This document shows, one piece after another, positions 26,810 to 34,532 of a DNA stretch of 64,000 nt; the stretch's first letter is position 1; the number at the start of each line of letters is the position of its first letter. The DNA comes from Myxococcus landrumus (GTDB lineage: Bacteria > Myxococcota > Myxococcia > Myxococcales > Myxococcaceae), in contig NZ_CP071091.1 in the NCBI RefSeq assembly GCF_017301635.1, positions 8,486,501-8,550,500 on the forward strand. Reading direction: 5' to 3'. A program made the translations under genes and the position numbers. The notes under the pieces were generated by a model that saw only the letters and a list, made by a program, of their open reading frames with translations, made no database searches and was not told the origin of the DNA.

Positions 26810-27364
26810 ATGCACGCACCGGGACCGACCCTGCACACCGCACGACTCATCCTCCGCCCCACGGCGCTGGAGGACTTCGAGGGGTTCGTCGCCCTGATGT
26901 CGGACGCGGAGAGCGCCCGCTTCATCGGCGGCGTCCAGGCCCGCTCCGTCGTCTGGCGCGGCTTCACCGGCATGGCGGGAGCCTGGGCCCTCCAAGGCTT
27001 CTCCATGTTCTCCGTCCTGGAGCGCTCCACCGGCAGGTGGGTGGGCCGGGTGGGCCCCTGGCAGCCGGAGGGCTGGCCGGGGCCTGAGGTGGGCTGGTCC
27101 CTGCTGCGGGAGACCTGGGGCCGGGGGTACGCCGTGGAGGCGGCCTCCGCCGCGATGGACTGGGCCTTCGACCACCTGGGCTGGACGGAGGTCATCCACT
27201 CCATCGCCCCCGAAAACGTCCCCTCCCAGCAGGTCGCGCGGCGGCTCGGCTCCACCCTGAGGGGGCCTGGGAAGCTGCCAGCCCCCTTCGAGGCCGCCCC
27301 CGTTGAGCTCTGGGGCCAGACGCGGGAGGCCTGGCGGGCCCGCGCGGCACCGTCCAATGGGTGA
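26810..27364 (+). CDS. GNAT-family N-acetyltransferase (RimJ/RimL-like)
   Basis: A 184-residue acetyltransferase. The N-terminal TLHTARLILRPTALEDFEGFVALMSD and the acetyl-CoA loop VGWSLLRETWGRGYAVEAASAAMDWAF (R-x-x-WGRGYA) followed by ENVPSQQVARRLG are typical of the RimJ/RimL subgroup, which acetylates alpha-amino groups of proteins or small amines. The substrate is unknown. ATG 26810 has GGGGAG 9 bases upstream. It is divergent from the nitronate monooxygenase (239-base gap with nothing recognisable). Confidence 0.88.
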   Translation: MHAPGPTLHTARLILRPTALEDFEGFVALMSDAESARFIGGVQARSVVWRGFTGMAGAWALQGFSMFSVLERSTGRWVGRVGPWQPEGWPGPEVGWSLLRETWGRGYAVEAASAAMDWAFDHLGWTEVIHSIAPENVPSQQVARRLGSTLRGPGKLPAPFEAAPVELWGQTREAWRARAAPSNG

Positions 27365-27584
27365 CCCCGGGTGGGATTACAGGGCATGGAAGGGCCCCTG
27401 GTGTTATGTCCGGTGGTGGGCTAGTCCTCGCCGTTGGGACGTGTCCGCCCAAGGCTCCCTTTCTCAAGGGGCAGGGGGGCGACTAGATTCGAAGTCTCGC
27501 ACGGAGGGACACGCACCGTGCGCGAGTGTCAGAGGGGCGAGCCGCCCGCCGTACGCGTCGGCCCGACCCATGCCGTAACCCAAA

Positions 27585-27612
27585 GACCTGCCACACCCTT
27601 GGGGAGCAGGTC
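27585..27612 (+). promoter_or_regulatory. Hairpin just upstream of the infC ribosome site
   Basis: GACCTGC (27585-27591) and GCAGGTC (27606-27612) form a 7-bp stem with a 14-base loop, ending 15 bases before the AGGAG of infC. A leader hairpin here could affect IF3 translation, which is autoregulated in other bacteria. The rest of the 274-base gap after the GNAT gene shows nothing I can name. Confidence 0.35.
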
Positions 27613-27638
27613 CTTCAACTCTTTCGCAGGAGCGTCAC

Positions 27639-28358
27639 ATTCTTCGTGATCAGAGAGGTAACCGCGGCGGGAGCCGCGACCAGAGAACCAATCGCCGTAT
27701 CCGTGCCCGCGAGGTCCGCGTGGTCGGCTCCGATGGCTCACAGCTCGGAGTCATGCCGCTCGAGGCCGCGCTCGAGAAGGCCCGCTCGGAAGGGCTCGAC
27801 CTCGTCGAGGTCAGCCCCATGGCACAGCCGCCAGTCTGCAAAATCATGGACTACGGCAAGTTCAAGTACGAGGAGAAGAAGAAGGCCTCGGAAGCCAAGC
27901 GGGCGCAGCTGATTGTCCACCTCAAGGAAGTGAAGCTCCGTCCCAAGACGGAGGAGCACGACTACGAGTTCAAGGTCCGCAACACGCGGCGCTTCATCGA
28001 AGAGGGCAACAAGGCCAAGGTGGTCATCCAGTTCCGCGGGCGTGAAATCACGCACAAGGAGCAGGGCACGGCCATCCTCGATGACGTGGCGAAGGACCTG
28101 AAGGAAGTGGCCGTCGTGGAGCAGCCGCCCCGGATGGAAGGGCGACTGATGTTCATGATTCTGGCGCCGACGCCGAAGGTGGCGCAGCGTGCTCGCGAGC
28201 AGGCCCGTCAGGCCGCGGGAATCACCAAGCCGCGCCCCAGCACAGCTCCGTCCGCCGAGGAGAAGCCGGCCGCGCCCGCCGCTGCGGCCGCCGCCCCCAG
28301 CAGCGCCCCCTCCGAGGAGCGTGCGCCCGCGTCGGACACGACCGGCCCGACTCCCTGA
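27639..28358 (+). CDS. infC: Translation initiation factor IF-3 (Dsg homologue), AUU start
   Basis: A 239-residue IF3. The N-domain NRRIRAREVRVVGSDGSQLGVMPLEAALEKARSE, linker CKIMDYGKFKYEEKKK and C-domain LRPKTEEHDYEFKVRN with VVIQFRGREITHKEQG are all canonical. The first in-frame GTG/ATG (27720, 27753) would remove conserved N-terminal residues. The frame is open back to ATT at 27639, which has a perfect AGGAG 6 bases upstream (27628-27632). AUU starts are a hallmark of infC, where IF3 discriminates against them and so autoregulates. After the C-domain comes a ~55-residue Ala/Pro/Ser-rich tail. Myxococcus Dsg, an IF3 needed for fruiting, is known for such an extension. rpmI and rplT do not follow. 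Confidence 0.93.
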   Translation: MLRDQRGNRGGSRDQRTNRRIRAREVRVVGSDGSQLGVMPLEAALEKARSEGLDLVEVSPMAQPPVCKIMDYGKFKYEEKKKASEAKRAQLIVHLKEVKLRPKTEEHDYEFKVRNTRRFIEEGNKAKVVIQFRGREITHKEQGTAILDDVAKDLKEVAVVEQPPRMEGRLMFMILAPTPKVAQRAREQARQAAGITKPRPSTAPSAEEKPAAPAAAAAAPSSAPSEERAPASDTTGPTP

Positions 28359-28414
28359 GACCCACACCCCCGCACGCGGTGGACAGCCTCCATCTCCACC
28401 GCGTGGGGGGTCTC
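28357..28414 (+). terminator. Two-part hairpin terminator of infC
   Basis: An inner 11-bp perfect stem, CACGCGGTGGA (28373-28383) with TCCACCGCGTG (28395-28405), is enclosed by an outer 7-bp stem GAGACCC (28357-28363) with GGGTCTC (28408-28414). The outer arm starts inside the infC stop codon. The strong, isolated structure explains why infC is monocistronic here. Confidence 0.8.
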
Positions 28415-28564
28415 CCCTGGACCTTTCTTCACCCCGCCGCGACTTCCAGCTTCCTTGGAAAGGGAGCGTGGCTTCGCGGACGTTGGGATGCTTCAGGGCT
28501 GCATCCTCCGCGACATGACGGTGTAGGCTGATAGGTTGGAAGCCTCGGAAATCTGACTCAGCCC

Positions 28565-30181
28565 ATGCAGCAGAAGCTTTCCGCCGACATGTCGACGACC
28601 GCTGTCCAGACGAAGGGCAAGTCCGCGCAGGCCCCGCGGAGTGTGCCTGCCCTGACCGTCGTGTCCCACCCGCAGGCCCAGCGGATTGGTGAGCGGCTCC
28701 TCTTGGAGGTGCTCGCCAGCGTGGGCCGGACAGCGGCGCTCTCCCGCAACGCACCGGACTTCTCGCGGCCCGGAGGGCTGCTGGCGCTGCCGTTGGCGGA
28801 CCCGTTCCTCAGCCGGACGCCCGTGCTGTTCGAGCCGGCGGCGAACGGAGGCTTGCGGCTGTTGGTGCCAGAGGACGGCACGCAGGTGTCCGTCGCGGGC
28901 GAGTCCGTGGCGGGAGGGCGCGAGTTCTCCCGCGAGGAGCTGGCCGCGGGCGTGCCGCTGGTGCTGGCCGAGCGTGTGGTGCTGCTGCTCCACCTGGCTT
29001 CGCCGTCCTCGGAAGGGGCCGTGAAGGACCTGGGGTTGGTGGGGCAGGCGGAGGGCATCCACCAGCTTCGCGAGGACATCCTCCGGGTGGCGGACCTCCA
29101 GGTGCCGGTGCTCATCCGGGGCGAGACGGGCACGGGCAAGGAGCTGGTGGCCCGCGCCATCCATGACCAGGGGCCTCGGCGCTCCGGTCCCTTCATCAGC
29201 GTCAACCTGGGCGCGCTCTCCAAGGAACTGGTGGCCGCCGAGCTGTTCGGCGCGCAGCGCGGCGCGTACACCGGCGCGAACCGGGACCGCGAGGGCTTCT
29301 TCCGCGCCGCGCACGGCGGCACGCTCTTCCTGGACGAGGTGGGCGAGGCGCCCCCCGAGGTGCAGGCGGCGCTCCTGCGCGTGCTGGAGACGGGCGAGGT
29401 GACGCCGGTGGGCGGCCACGCGCCGGTGCCGGTGGACGTGCGGCTGGTCGCCGCGACGGACTCGGATTTGGAGGCGCGCATCGAGGAGCGCATGTTCAAG
29501 GCGCCGCTGCTGCATCGGCTGGCGGGCTTCGAGCTGTGCGTGCCGCCCCTGCGCGAGCGGCGCGAGGACATTGGCCTGCTCTTCGTCCACTTCGCGCGCC
29601 AGGAATTGGAGACCACGGGCGAGACGTGGCGGCTGGCCTCCACGGACCCGCGCGCGCAGCCGTGGCTGCCGTCGGCGGTGGCCGTGCGGCTGGTGCGCTA
29701 CGGCTGGCCCGGCAACGTCCGTCAGCTCCGCAACGTCACGCGCCAGCTCATCATCGGCAGCCGGGGCCTCCCGGGGCTGCGCGTGGACTCTCGGCTGGAA
29801 CAGCAACTGGATGGCGAGTCGCTGCCGGTGCCGGGGCGGGTGCTGAGCTCTCCGGCGCAGGGACAGGCGGAGCTTCCGGACGCGAAGTCCTCCCGGCGCA
29901 AGCCCTCCGAGGTGGGGGAGACCGAGCTCCTGGAGGCGCTGCGCTCGTGCTCGTGGGACTTGAAGGCCACCGCGGACTTCCTGGGCATTCCCCGCCCGTC
30001 CGTCTACGTGCTCATCGACAAGAGCCCGCTCATCCGCACCGCCCGGGACTTGAGCCCGGAGGAAATCACCCGCTGCTTCCAGGAGTGCGAGGGTGACCTG
30101 GACAAGATGGTGCAGCGGCTGGAGGTCTCCCGTCGTGCGCTTCAGCGGCGCGTCCGGGAGCTGGGCCTCTCGGACGCCTGA
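28565..30181 (+). CDS. Sigma-54 enhancer-binding protein with FHA-like sensor domain
   Basis: A 538-residue activator of sigma-54 RNA polymerase. Residues ~50-145 resemble an FHA domain (GRTAALSRNAPDFSRP through GVPLVLAERVVLLLHLA), which would read phosphothreonine signals. The AAA+ domain has Walker A GETGTGKE (186-193), the sigma-54 contact loop GAYTGA (233-238, Tyr in place of the usual Phe, as in many FHA-type members), Walker B GGTLFLDEVGE, and YGWPGNVRQLRN. The C-terminus has a Fis-type HTH (ELLEALRSCSWDLKATADFLGI) and a second HTH-like segment (EEITRCFQECEGDLDKMVQRLEVS). There is no receiver domain; control by a Ser/Thr kinase is expected. The start ATG 28565 has only a weak ribosome site; ATG 28589 is possible. 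Confidence 0.9.
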   Translation: MQQKLSADMSTTAVQTKGKSAQAPRSVPALTVVSHPQAQRIGERLLLEVLASVGRTAALSRNAPDFSRPGGLLALPLADPFLSRTPVLFEPAANGGLRLLVPEDGTQVSVAGESVAGGREFSREELAAGVPLVLAERVVLLLHLASPSSEGAVKDLGLVGQAEGIHQLREDILRVADLQVPVLIRGETGTGKELVARAIHDQGPRRSGPFISVNLGALSKELVAAELFGAQRGAYTGANRDREGFFRAAHGGTLFLDEVGEAPPEVQAALLRVLETGEVTPVGGHAPVPVDVRLVAATDSDLEARIEERMFKAPLLHRLAGFELCVPPLRERREDIGLLFVHFARQELETTGETWRLASTDPRAQPWLPSAVAVRLVRYGWPGNVRQLRNVTRQLIIGSRGLPGLRVDSRLEQQLDGESLPVPGRVLSSPAQGQAELPDAKSSRRKPSEVGETELLEALRSCSWDLKATADFLGIPRPSVYVLIDKSPLIRTARDLSPEEITRCFQECEGDLDKMVQRLEVSRRALQRRVRELGLSDA

Positions 30182-30189
30182 GCCGTCTG

Positions 30190-30218
30190 GACACGTCAGA
30201 GGGGCATGATGACGTGTC
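30190..30218 (+). terminator. GACACGTCA/TGACGTGTC hairpin
   Basis: A perfect 9-bp stem (30190-30198 with 30210-30218) with an 11-base loop, 9 bases after the stop of the enhancer-binding protein gene. It shares its TGACGTGTC arm with the inverted repeat at 40668-40718. It may be a terminator or a protein-binding dyad. Confidence 0.6.
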
Positions 30219-30356
30219 GTTGACGCGTCCAGTGCGCTCGCTCGAGTCCCTCCGTGGAGGTCTTCCCGAGGGAGTCGAGCACGCGACGCGGCTGGTACGT
30301 TGCCTGCAACTTCACGTCGTCAACGCGCAGTCCCACCCAAGAAGGAGCCACGGCCC

Positions 30357-30710
30357 ATGGCCAACAAGTCGCTCAAGCCCGTCGTCATCCTCATCCAGCC
30401 CTCGGGCCCCCTCCCCGCCGACCCCCGTGTCCACCTGGGCCAGGAGGTGACGTTCCGGCTGGATGGTGTCTCCTCCGCGGAGGTGCGGTTCACGGATGGA
30501 AGCTGCTTCTCCCAGCCCGGCCCGTTCTTCCTGTCGAACGCCTCCCCCCTGGCGGCCAACAGCGAGCACACCGTGACGTTGACCGCCGCCCCGCGCAACT
30601 ACCCGTATGACCTCGTCCTGCCCCCCACGGCCGTGAGCCGCCTGGGCGGCAACGCGGAGACGAAGAAGGGCGGCCTGGATGTGACGACGGACCCGCCCGA
30701 GGAGACGTAG
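30357..30710 (+). CDS. Small protein of unknown function, Ig-like fold possible
   Basis: A 117-residue protein without signal peptide. The sequence is beta-rich and regular (VVILIQPSGPLPADPRVHLG, EVTFRLDGVSSAEVRFTDGS, EHTVTLTAAPRNYPYDLVLP), suggesting an Ig-like or Fn3-like sandwich, followed by a charged tail (TKKGGLDVTTDPPEET). I do not recognise a family. ATG 30357 has AAGGAG 9 bases upstream. It converges with the kinase gene, 19 bases apart, and lies 175 bases after the sigma-54 activator. Confidence 0.75.
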   Translation: MANKSLKPVVILIQPSGPLPADPRVHLGQEVTFRLDGVSSAEVRFTDGSCFSQPGPFFLSNASPLAANSEHTVTLTAAPRNYPYDLVLPPTAVSRLGGNAETKKGGLDVTTDPPEET

Positions 30711-30729
30711 TCGCCGTCGGAGTCCGTCT

Positions 30730-33700
30730 TCAGGGAGAGGAAGGGCGGGTGAGCAGCTCCACGTCGGAGGCGAGCCTGCCCTTCCACCACGCGGCGAGCG
30801 CGGGGTTGCGCGCCAGCGCTTCATCCGCGTCCGCGCGAGCCCGCTCGCGCCATACTTGTTGCTGAGTGGCGGGCGCGGAGCCCTGGGCCAATGCCCCTCT
30901 CAACCCGGCGCGCAGGAGCCGCGCTCGTGCCCACTGGGGCCGTGCGGCCAGGATGCGCTCCACGAACTCAATGCCGCGCATCAGCACGGGCGTCGCGTCC
31001 TCGCCCCGGCCCTGCTTCCATTGTCCCCAGGCGAGCTGAAGCTCCGCGGCGGCCAGCACGTACTCGTGCTTCCGGGGCGCCAGCTCCACCGCCTGCGCGA
31101 GCGCCTCCGCGGCCTTCTGGAAGTCCTCGTCCGTGGCGGCGCCCTTCAGCGCGCGATGTCGGGCGCGCACGTCGAGCACGCCGCCCTGGTAGCGCCAGGC
31201 GTACCCGAGGCGCGGATTGAGGGCCCGGGCGCGCGTGAGGGCTTCCTCCGCCTGGGCCAGGTCCGGGCCCACGTCGCGCTTTCGCTCCAACGCGTGCGTG
31301 GCCCACAGCACGTGGACCCGCGCCAGGTTGGTCCACATGTCCGCGTCACCTGGCAGCAGGTCCAGCGCCCGGCGGTAGTCCTCCTTCGCCGCGCGGAGGC
31401 TCGTGGTGGGGTCCTCGCCTCTCGCCAGGAGGAAGCCCGCGCGCACCGCCTGCACCTCGCCCAGGTTGTTGTAGGCGAATGACTGTTGTGGCGCGATGTC
31501 GCGAGCCTGCTCGAAGGCCTGTCGGGCCTCGGCCAGCAGGGGCTCCACGTCCTTGCCGTCCTCCCAGTGCTGCTCGGCCTGCCACAAGAGCGTGGCACCC
31601 TGTCCATTGGGGAGCTGGGGCAGCCGGGGGTTGATGTCCCGGCCCTGTTTGTAGAGCGCCAGCGCGCGCGCCACGTCCGGCTCCGGGTCCTGGCCGTGCT
31701 CCTGCTTCCAGCGCGCGAGCTGCTCGGACACGTCCGCGCCCTGGTAGCAGGCGATGACGTTGCGAGGGTTGAGCGCGAGCGCCTTCTCGATGGCCTCCAT
31801 GGCGCGGCGCAAGTCCCCCTGCGTGTCCGTCGCCTGGGGCAGGCCCGCCCGGGCCCGGTAGGAGTTGCCGAGGTTGATCCACGCGTCCGCCTGCGTCTCG
31901 CGCACGCGGATGGCCGCCAGGTACGTGTCGATGGCCTTGTCCTGGTGGGCGCGCGGGTCCAGGCCGTGCTCGTTCTCGTAGTCGGCCCAGATTTGATGGG
32001 TCAGCCCCAGCGTCGCGTAGAAGGCATAGTCGCGCTCCTCGGGGCTCAGCTGCTCCAGCGCCTCGACGGCCAGGCCGAGCTGCTTCCTCGGGTCCTGTGA
32101 GAGCCGCTGCTGGTGGCGGGCCCAGAGCCTGTGCGCGATGGCCAGCTCCAGCGTCACGCGGTCGCTGGGCGGCGCCAGCTTCAGCGCGGCCTGGGCCGCG
32201 TCGATGGCCTTGCCTAGGATGTCCTCCACGTCGCTCGCGTTCTGGTTGGCGTGCTGCTCGGCCAGGCGGCGGTGCAGGCGTGAGCGCACGATGAGCGAGG
32301 GATGGTGGTCCGGCGCGGCCTTCAGCGCGCGGTCCAGCGCCTCCAGTCCCTTCTGGTAGAGAGGCTGGATGTTGCCCGCCCCGTAGAGCTCCATGACCAG
32401 CGCGGCCAGCTCCAATCGCCCGAGCGCGTAGTGCCCCGCGGGCTGGCTCTCCGCGGTGGCGATGGCCTGGGCGTAGGCGCGCCGTCCGGCCTCCAGGTCC
32501 GCCTGGGAGCCCGCCGAGTCACCCTGGTGCCAGCGCCCCGCCGCGCGGGCGAGGTACACGTCGCCTCGCAGGAGCGGCGCCTCGTAGAACCAGGGGAGGG
32601 CCTCGCCCATCGCGTCCAGGTGCGCGAGCGCCTCCTCATGGTGTCCTTCGTGGAAGGCGAAGAGGGCCTTCACGTACAGCGGCGGCGCGGGGACGTCCGG
32701 CCCTTCCGCCTGTCGAAGGTAGGCGAGCGCGGGGTCGCGGTAGCGCTGCTCCAGCTCCCGGCGGCGCGCCTCCCGGTTCTCCGGGCTGCGGCGCTCCACG
32801 TCCAGCAGCAGCTTCTCGCGGTACTGGTCCCCCATCACCACCGCCAGCGCCCAGGCCGCGCGAGGCTCCCGGTAGCCATGCTCCCACGCGGCCTCGAGCT
32901 TCTTGCGCGCGCCCTCCACGTCTCCCAGCGCCCACAGCGCGCGGCCCAGGGCGTAGTTGCCGGGGCCCGCCGCGCGCCCGCCCGACTCGAGCACCTCCGC
33001 CTCCAGCGCCTCCATGCTCGCGCGCAGCGCCTTGCGGTCCTCGCGCGTGTCGTGCAGTCGCGAGAGGAACGAGTAGCGCGCGGACGCCTCGATGCGCTCC
33101 ACGCGCTCGGTGAAGCTGCGGGTGAGCCGCTCGCGCTCGGCCACCTCGCTCCGCGCGAGCACCGCCTGCCCCAGCGCCAGCGCGACCACCGTCAGCGCCG
33201 CCACCCCCAGGCTCAGCACCACGCGGTGCTTGCGCGCCTTCTTGCGCAGCCGGTAGCCCACGCCCCGCCGGGCCTGCACCGGCTCTCCGCCGAGGAAGTG
33301 CTCCAGGTCATCGGCCAGCGCCCTCGCCGAGTCGTAGCGGGCCGACCGCTCCTTCTCCAGGCACTTGAGGACGATGGCCTCCAGGTCCTCGGGGATGTCC
33401 CGGTCCAACGTGCGCGGCGGGGGCGGTTCCTCCGTCTGGAGCCGGGTGATGATGTCGTGCTCGTTGTCGCCGCTGAAGGGCGTGCGCCCGGTGAGCAGCA
33501 GGTACAGCGTGGCGCCCAGGCCATAGACATCCACGCGCCGGTCCAGCCGGGCCGTGTCGCCCCGGGCCTGCTCGGGGGCCATGTAGTGCGGCGTGCCCAT
33601 CACCACGCCGTGCATGCCCGCTTCCTCGCGCCAGTCGCGGGCGAGGCCGAAGTCCATGACGAAGGGCACGAAGTCGCCGTCTTCCGTGCGCTCCACCAGG

Positions 33701-34428
33701 ATGTTGCCGGGCTTGATGTCCCGGTGGACCAGGCCCGCGCGGTGCGCGGCGTGCACACCCTCCGCGGCCTGGCGCAGGAGCAGCACCTTCTGCTCGGGCG
33801 TCAGCGTCGGCGCGAGCTGTCCCAGGGACTGGCCCGCGACGTAGCGCATGGCGATGTAGCCGCGCCCCTGCACCTCGCCGACCTCGTACACCTCGCACAC
33901 CCGCTCGTGGCGCACGCGGGCCTGGGCGCGGGCCTCGGACAGGAAGCGCCGGGCCAGCTCCGGGTCTCCACCGCGCACGAACTTGAGCGCCACGTTGCGC
34001 CGCAAGAGCGGGTCATACGCCAGGAACACCTGCCCCATGCCGCCCTGGCCCAGGAAGCGCACGGGCTGGTAGCGGTCCCAGTCGGGGACCGGAAAGCCCG
34101 GCTCCGAGGCCGCGTCGGACGAGGCGGGCGCCTGCGGGGACACCACGGGCGTCTCCGGGTCCAGCGTGGCGGCCTCCAGCGGGCCGGGGCCCGTGCCCGC
34201 CGTGTCATCCACGTCGCGCGAGAGCTCGTCGCGCAGGGCACCGAGCGTGTACTCGCCCAGTCGCCCCTGCTCACTCAGGAGCTCCAGGGGGCTCCTGCCC
34301 TGGTCGAGCGCCTCCTCGCGCAGCCTGGCGGCCTCCTCTGCGGAGACGAGCCCTTCGTTCAGCGCGAGGAGCAGCTCCTCCTCGTACCTCTCCTGCGTCT
34401 TCCCCGCGATATCCACGGCCCCCAGCAT
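30730..34428 (-). CDS. Membrane Ser/Thr protein kinase with TPR sensor domain
   Basis: A 1232-residue Hanks-type kinase. Residues ~120-385 are the kinase domain: Gly loop FLGQGGMGQVF, Lys149 in VALKFV, HRDIKPGN (catalytic Asp237), DFGLA (259-261), and MAPEQ. A basic segment and one transmembrane helix (~403-424) follow. About 800 residues of TPR-type helical repeats make up the rest, on the far side of the membrane if the topology is simple. The first ~100 residues are helical, with an acidic, Pro-rich linker. The whole active site is intact. Start ATG 34428 has a weak ribosome site; GTG 34416 is an alternative. Myxobacteria have many such kinases; an FHA-type sigma-54 activator sits 549 bases beyond its 3' end on the other strand. 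Confidence 0.9.
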   Translation of the reverse strand: MLGAVDIAGKTQERYEEELLLALNEGLVSAEEAARLREEALDQGRSPLELLSEQGRLGEYTLGALRDELSRDVDDTAGTGPGPLEAATLDPETPVVSPQAPASSDAASEPGFPVPDWDRYQPVRFLGQGGMGQVFLAYDPLLRRNVALKFVRGGDPELARRFLSEARAQARVRHERVCEVYEVGEVQGRGYIAMRYVAGQSLGQLAPTLTPEQKVLLLRQAAEGVHAAHRAGLVHRDIKPGNILVERTEDGDFVPFVMDFGLARDWREEAGMHGVVMGTPHYMAPEQARGDTARLDRRVDVYGLGATLYLLLTGRTPFSGDNEHDIITRLQTEEPPPPRTLDRDIPEDLEAIVLKCLEKERSARYDSARALADDLEHFLGGEPVQARRGVGYRLRKKARKHRVVLSLGVAALTVVALALGQAVLARSEVAERERLTRSFTERVERIEASARYSFLSRLHDTREDRKALRASMEALEAEVLESGGRAAGPGNYALGRALWALGDVEGARKKLEAAWEHGYREPRAAWALAVVMGDQYREKLLLDVERRSPENREARRRELEQRYRDPALAYLRQAEGPDVPAPPLYVKALFAFHEGHHEEALAHLDAMGEALPWFYEAPLLRGDVYLARAAGRWHQGDSAGSQADLEAGRRAYAQAIATAESQPAGHYALGRLELAALVMELYGAGNIQPLYQKGLEALDRALKAAPDHHPSLIVRSRLHRRLAEQHANQNASDVEDILGKAIDAAQAALKLAPPSDRVTLELAIAHRLWARHQQRLSQDPRKQLGLAVEALEQLSPEERDYAFYATLGLTHQIWADYENEHGLDPRAHQDKAIDTYLAAIRVRETQADAWINLGNSYRARAGLPQATDTQGDLRRAMEAIEKALALNPRNVIACYQGADVSEQLARWKQEHGQDPEPDVARALALYKQGRDINPRLPQLPNGQGATLLWQAEQHWEDGKDVEPLLAEARQAFEQARDIAPQQSFAYNNLGEVQAVRAGFLLARGEDPTTSLRAAKEDYRRALDLLPGDADMWTNLARVHVLWATHALERKRDVGPDLAQAEEALTRARALNPRLGYAWRYQGGVLDVRARHRALKGAATDEDFQKAAEALAQAVELAPRKHEYVLAAAELQLAWGQWKQGRGEDATPVLMRGIEFVERILAARPQWARARLLRAGLRGALAQGSAPATQQQVWRERARADADEALARNPALAAWWKGRLASDVELLTRPSSP

Positions 34429-34532
34429 ACGGGGTTGCGTGGCCCGACGGGGAGACCCGCCGGGAGGTCCACGAGTCCCCGAGTTGGGGACTGGGGGAAG
34501 GGTGTGGACCTCCCGGCGGAAAGGGGACGGCC

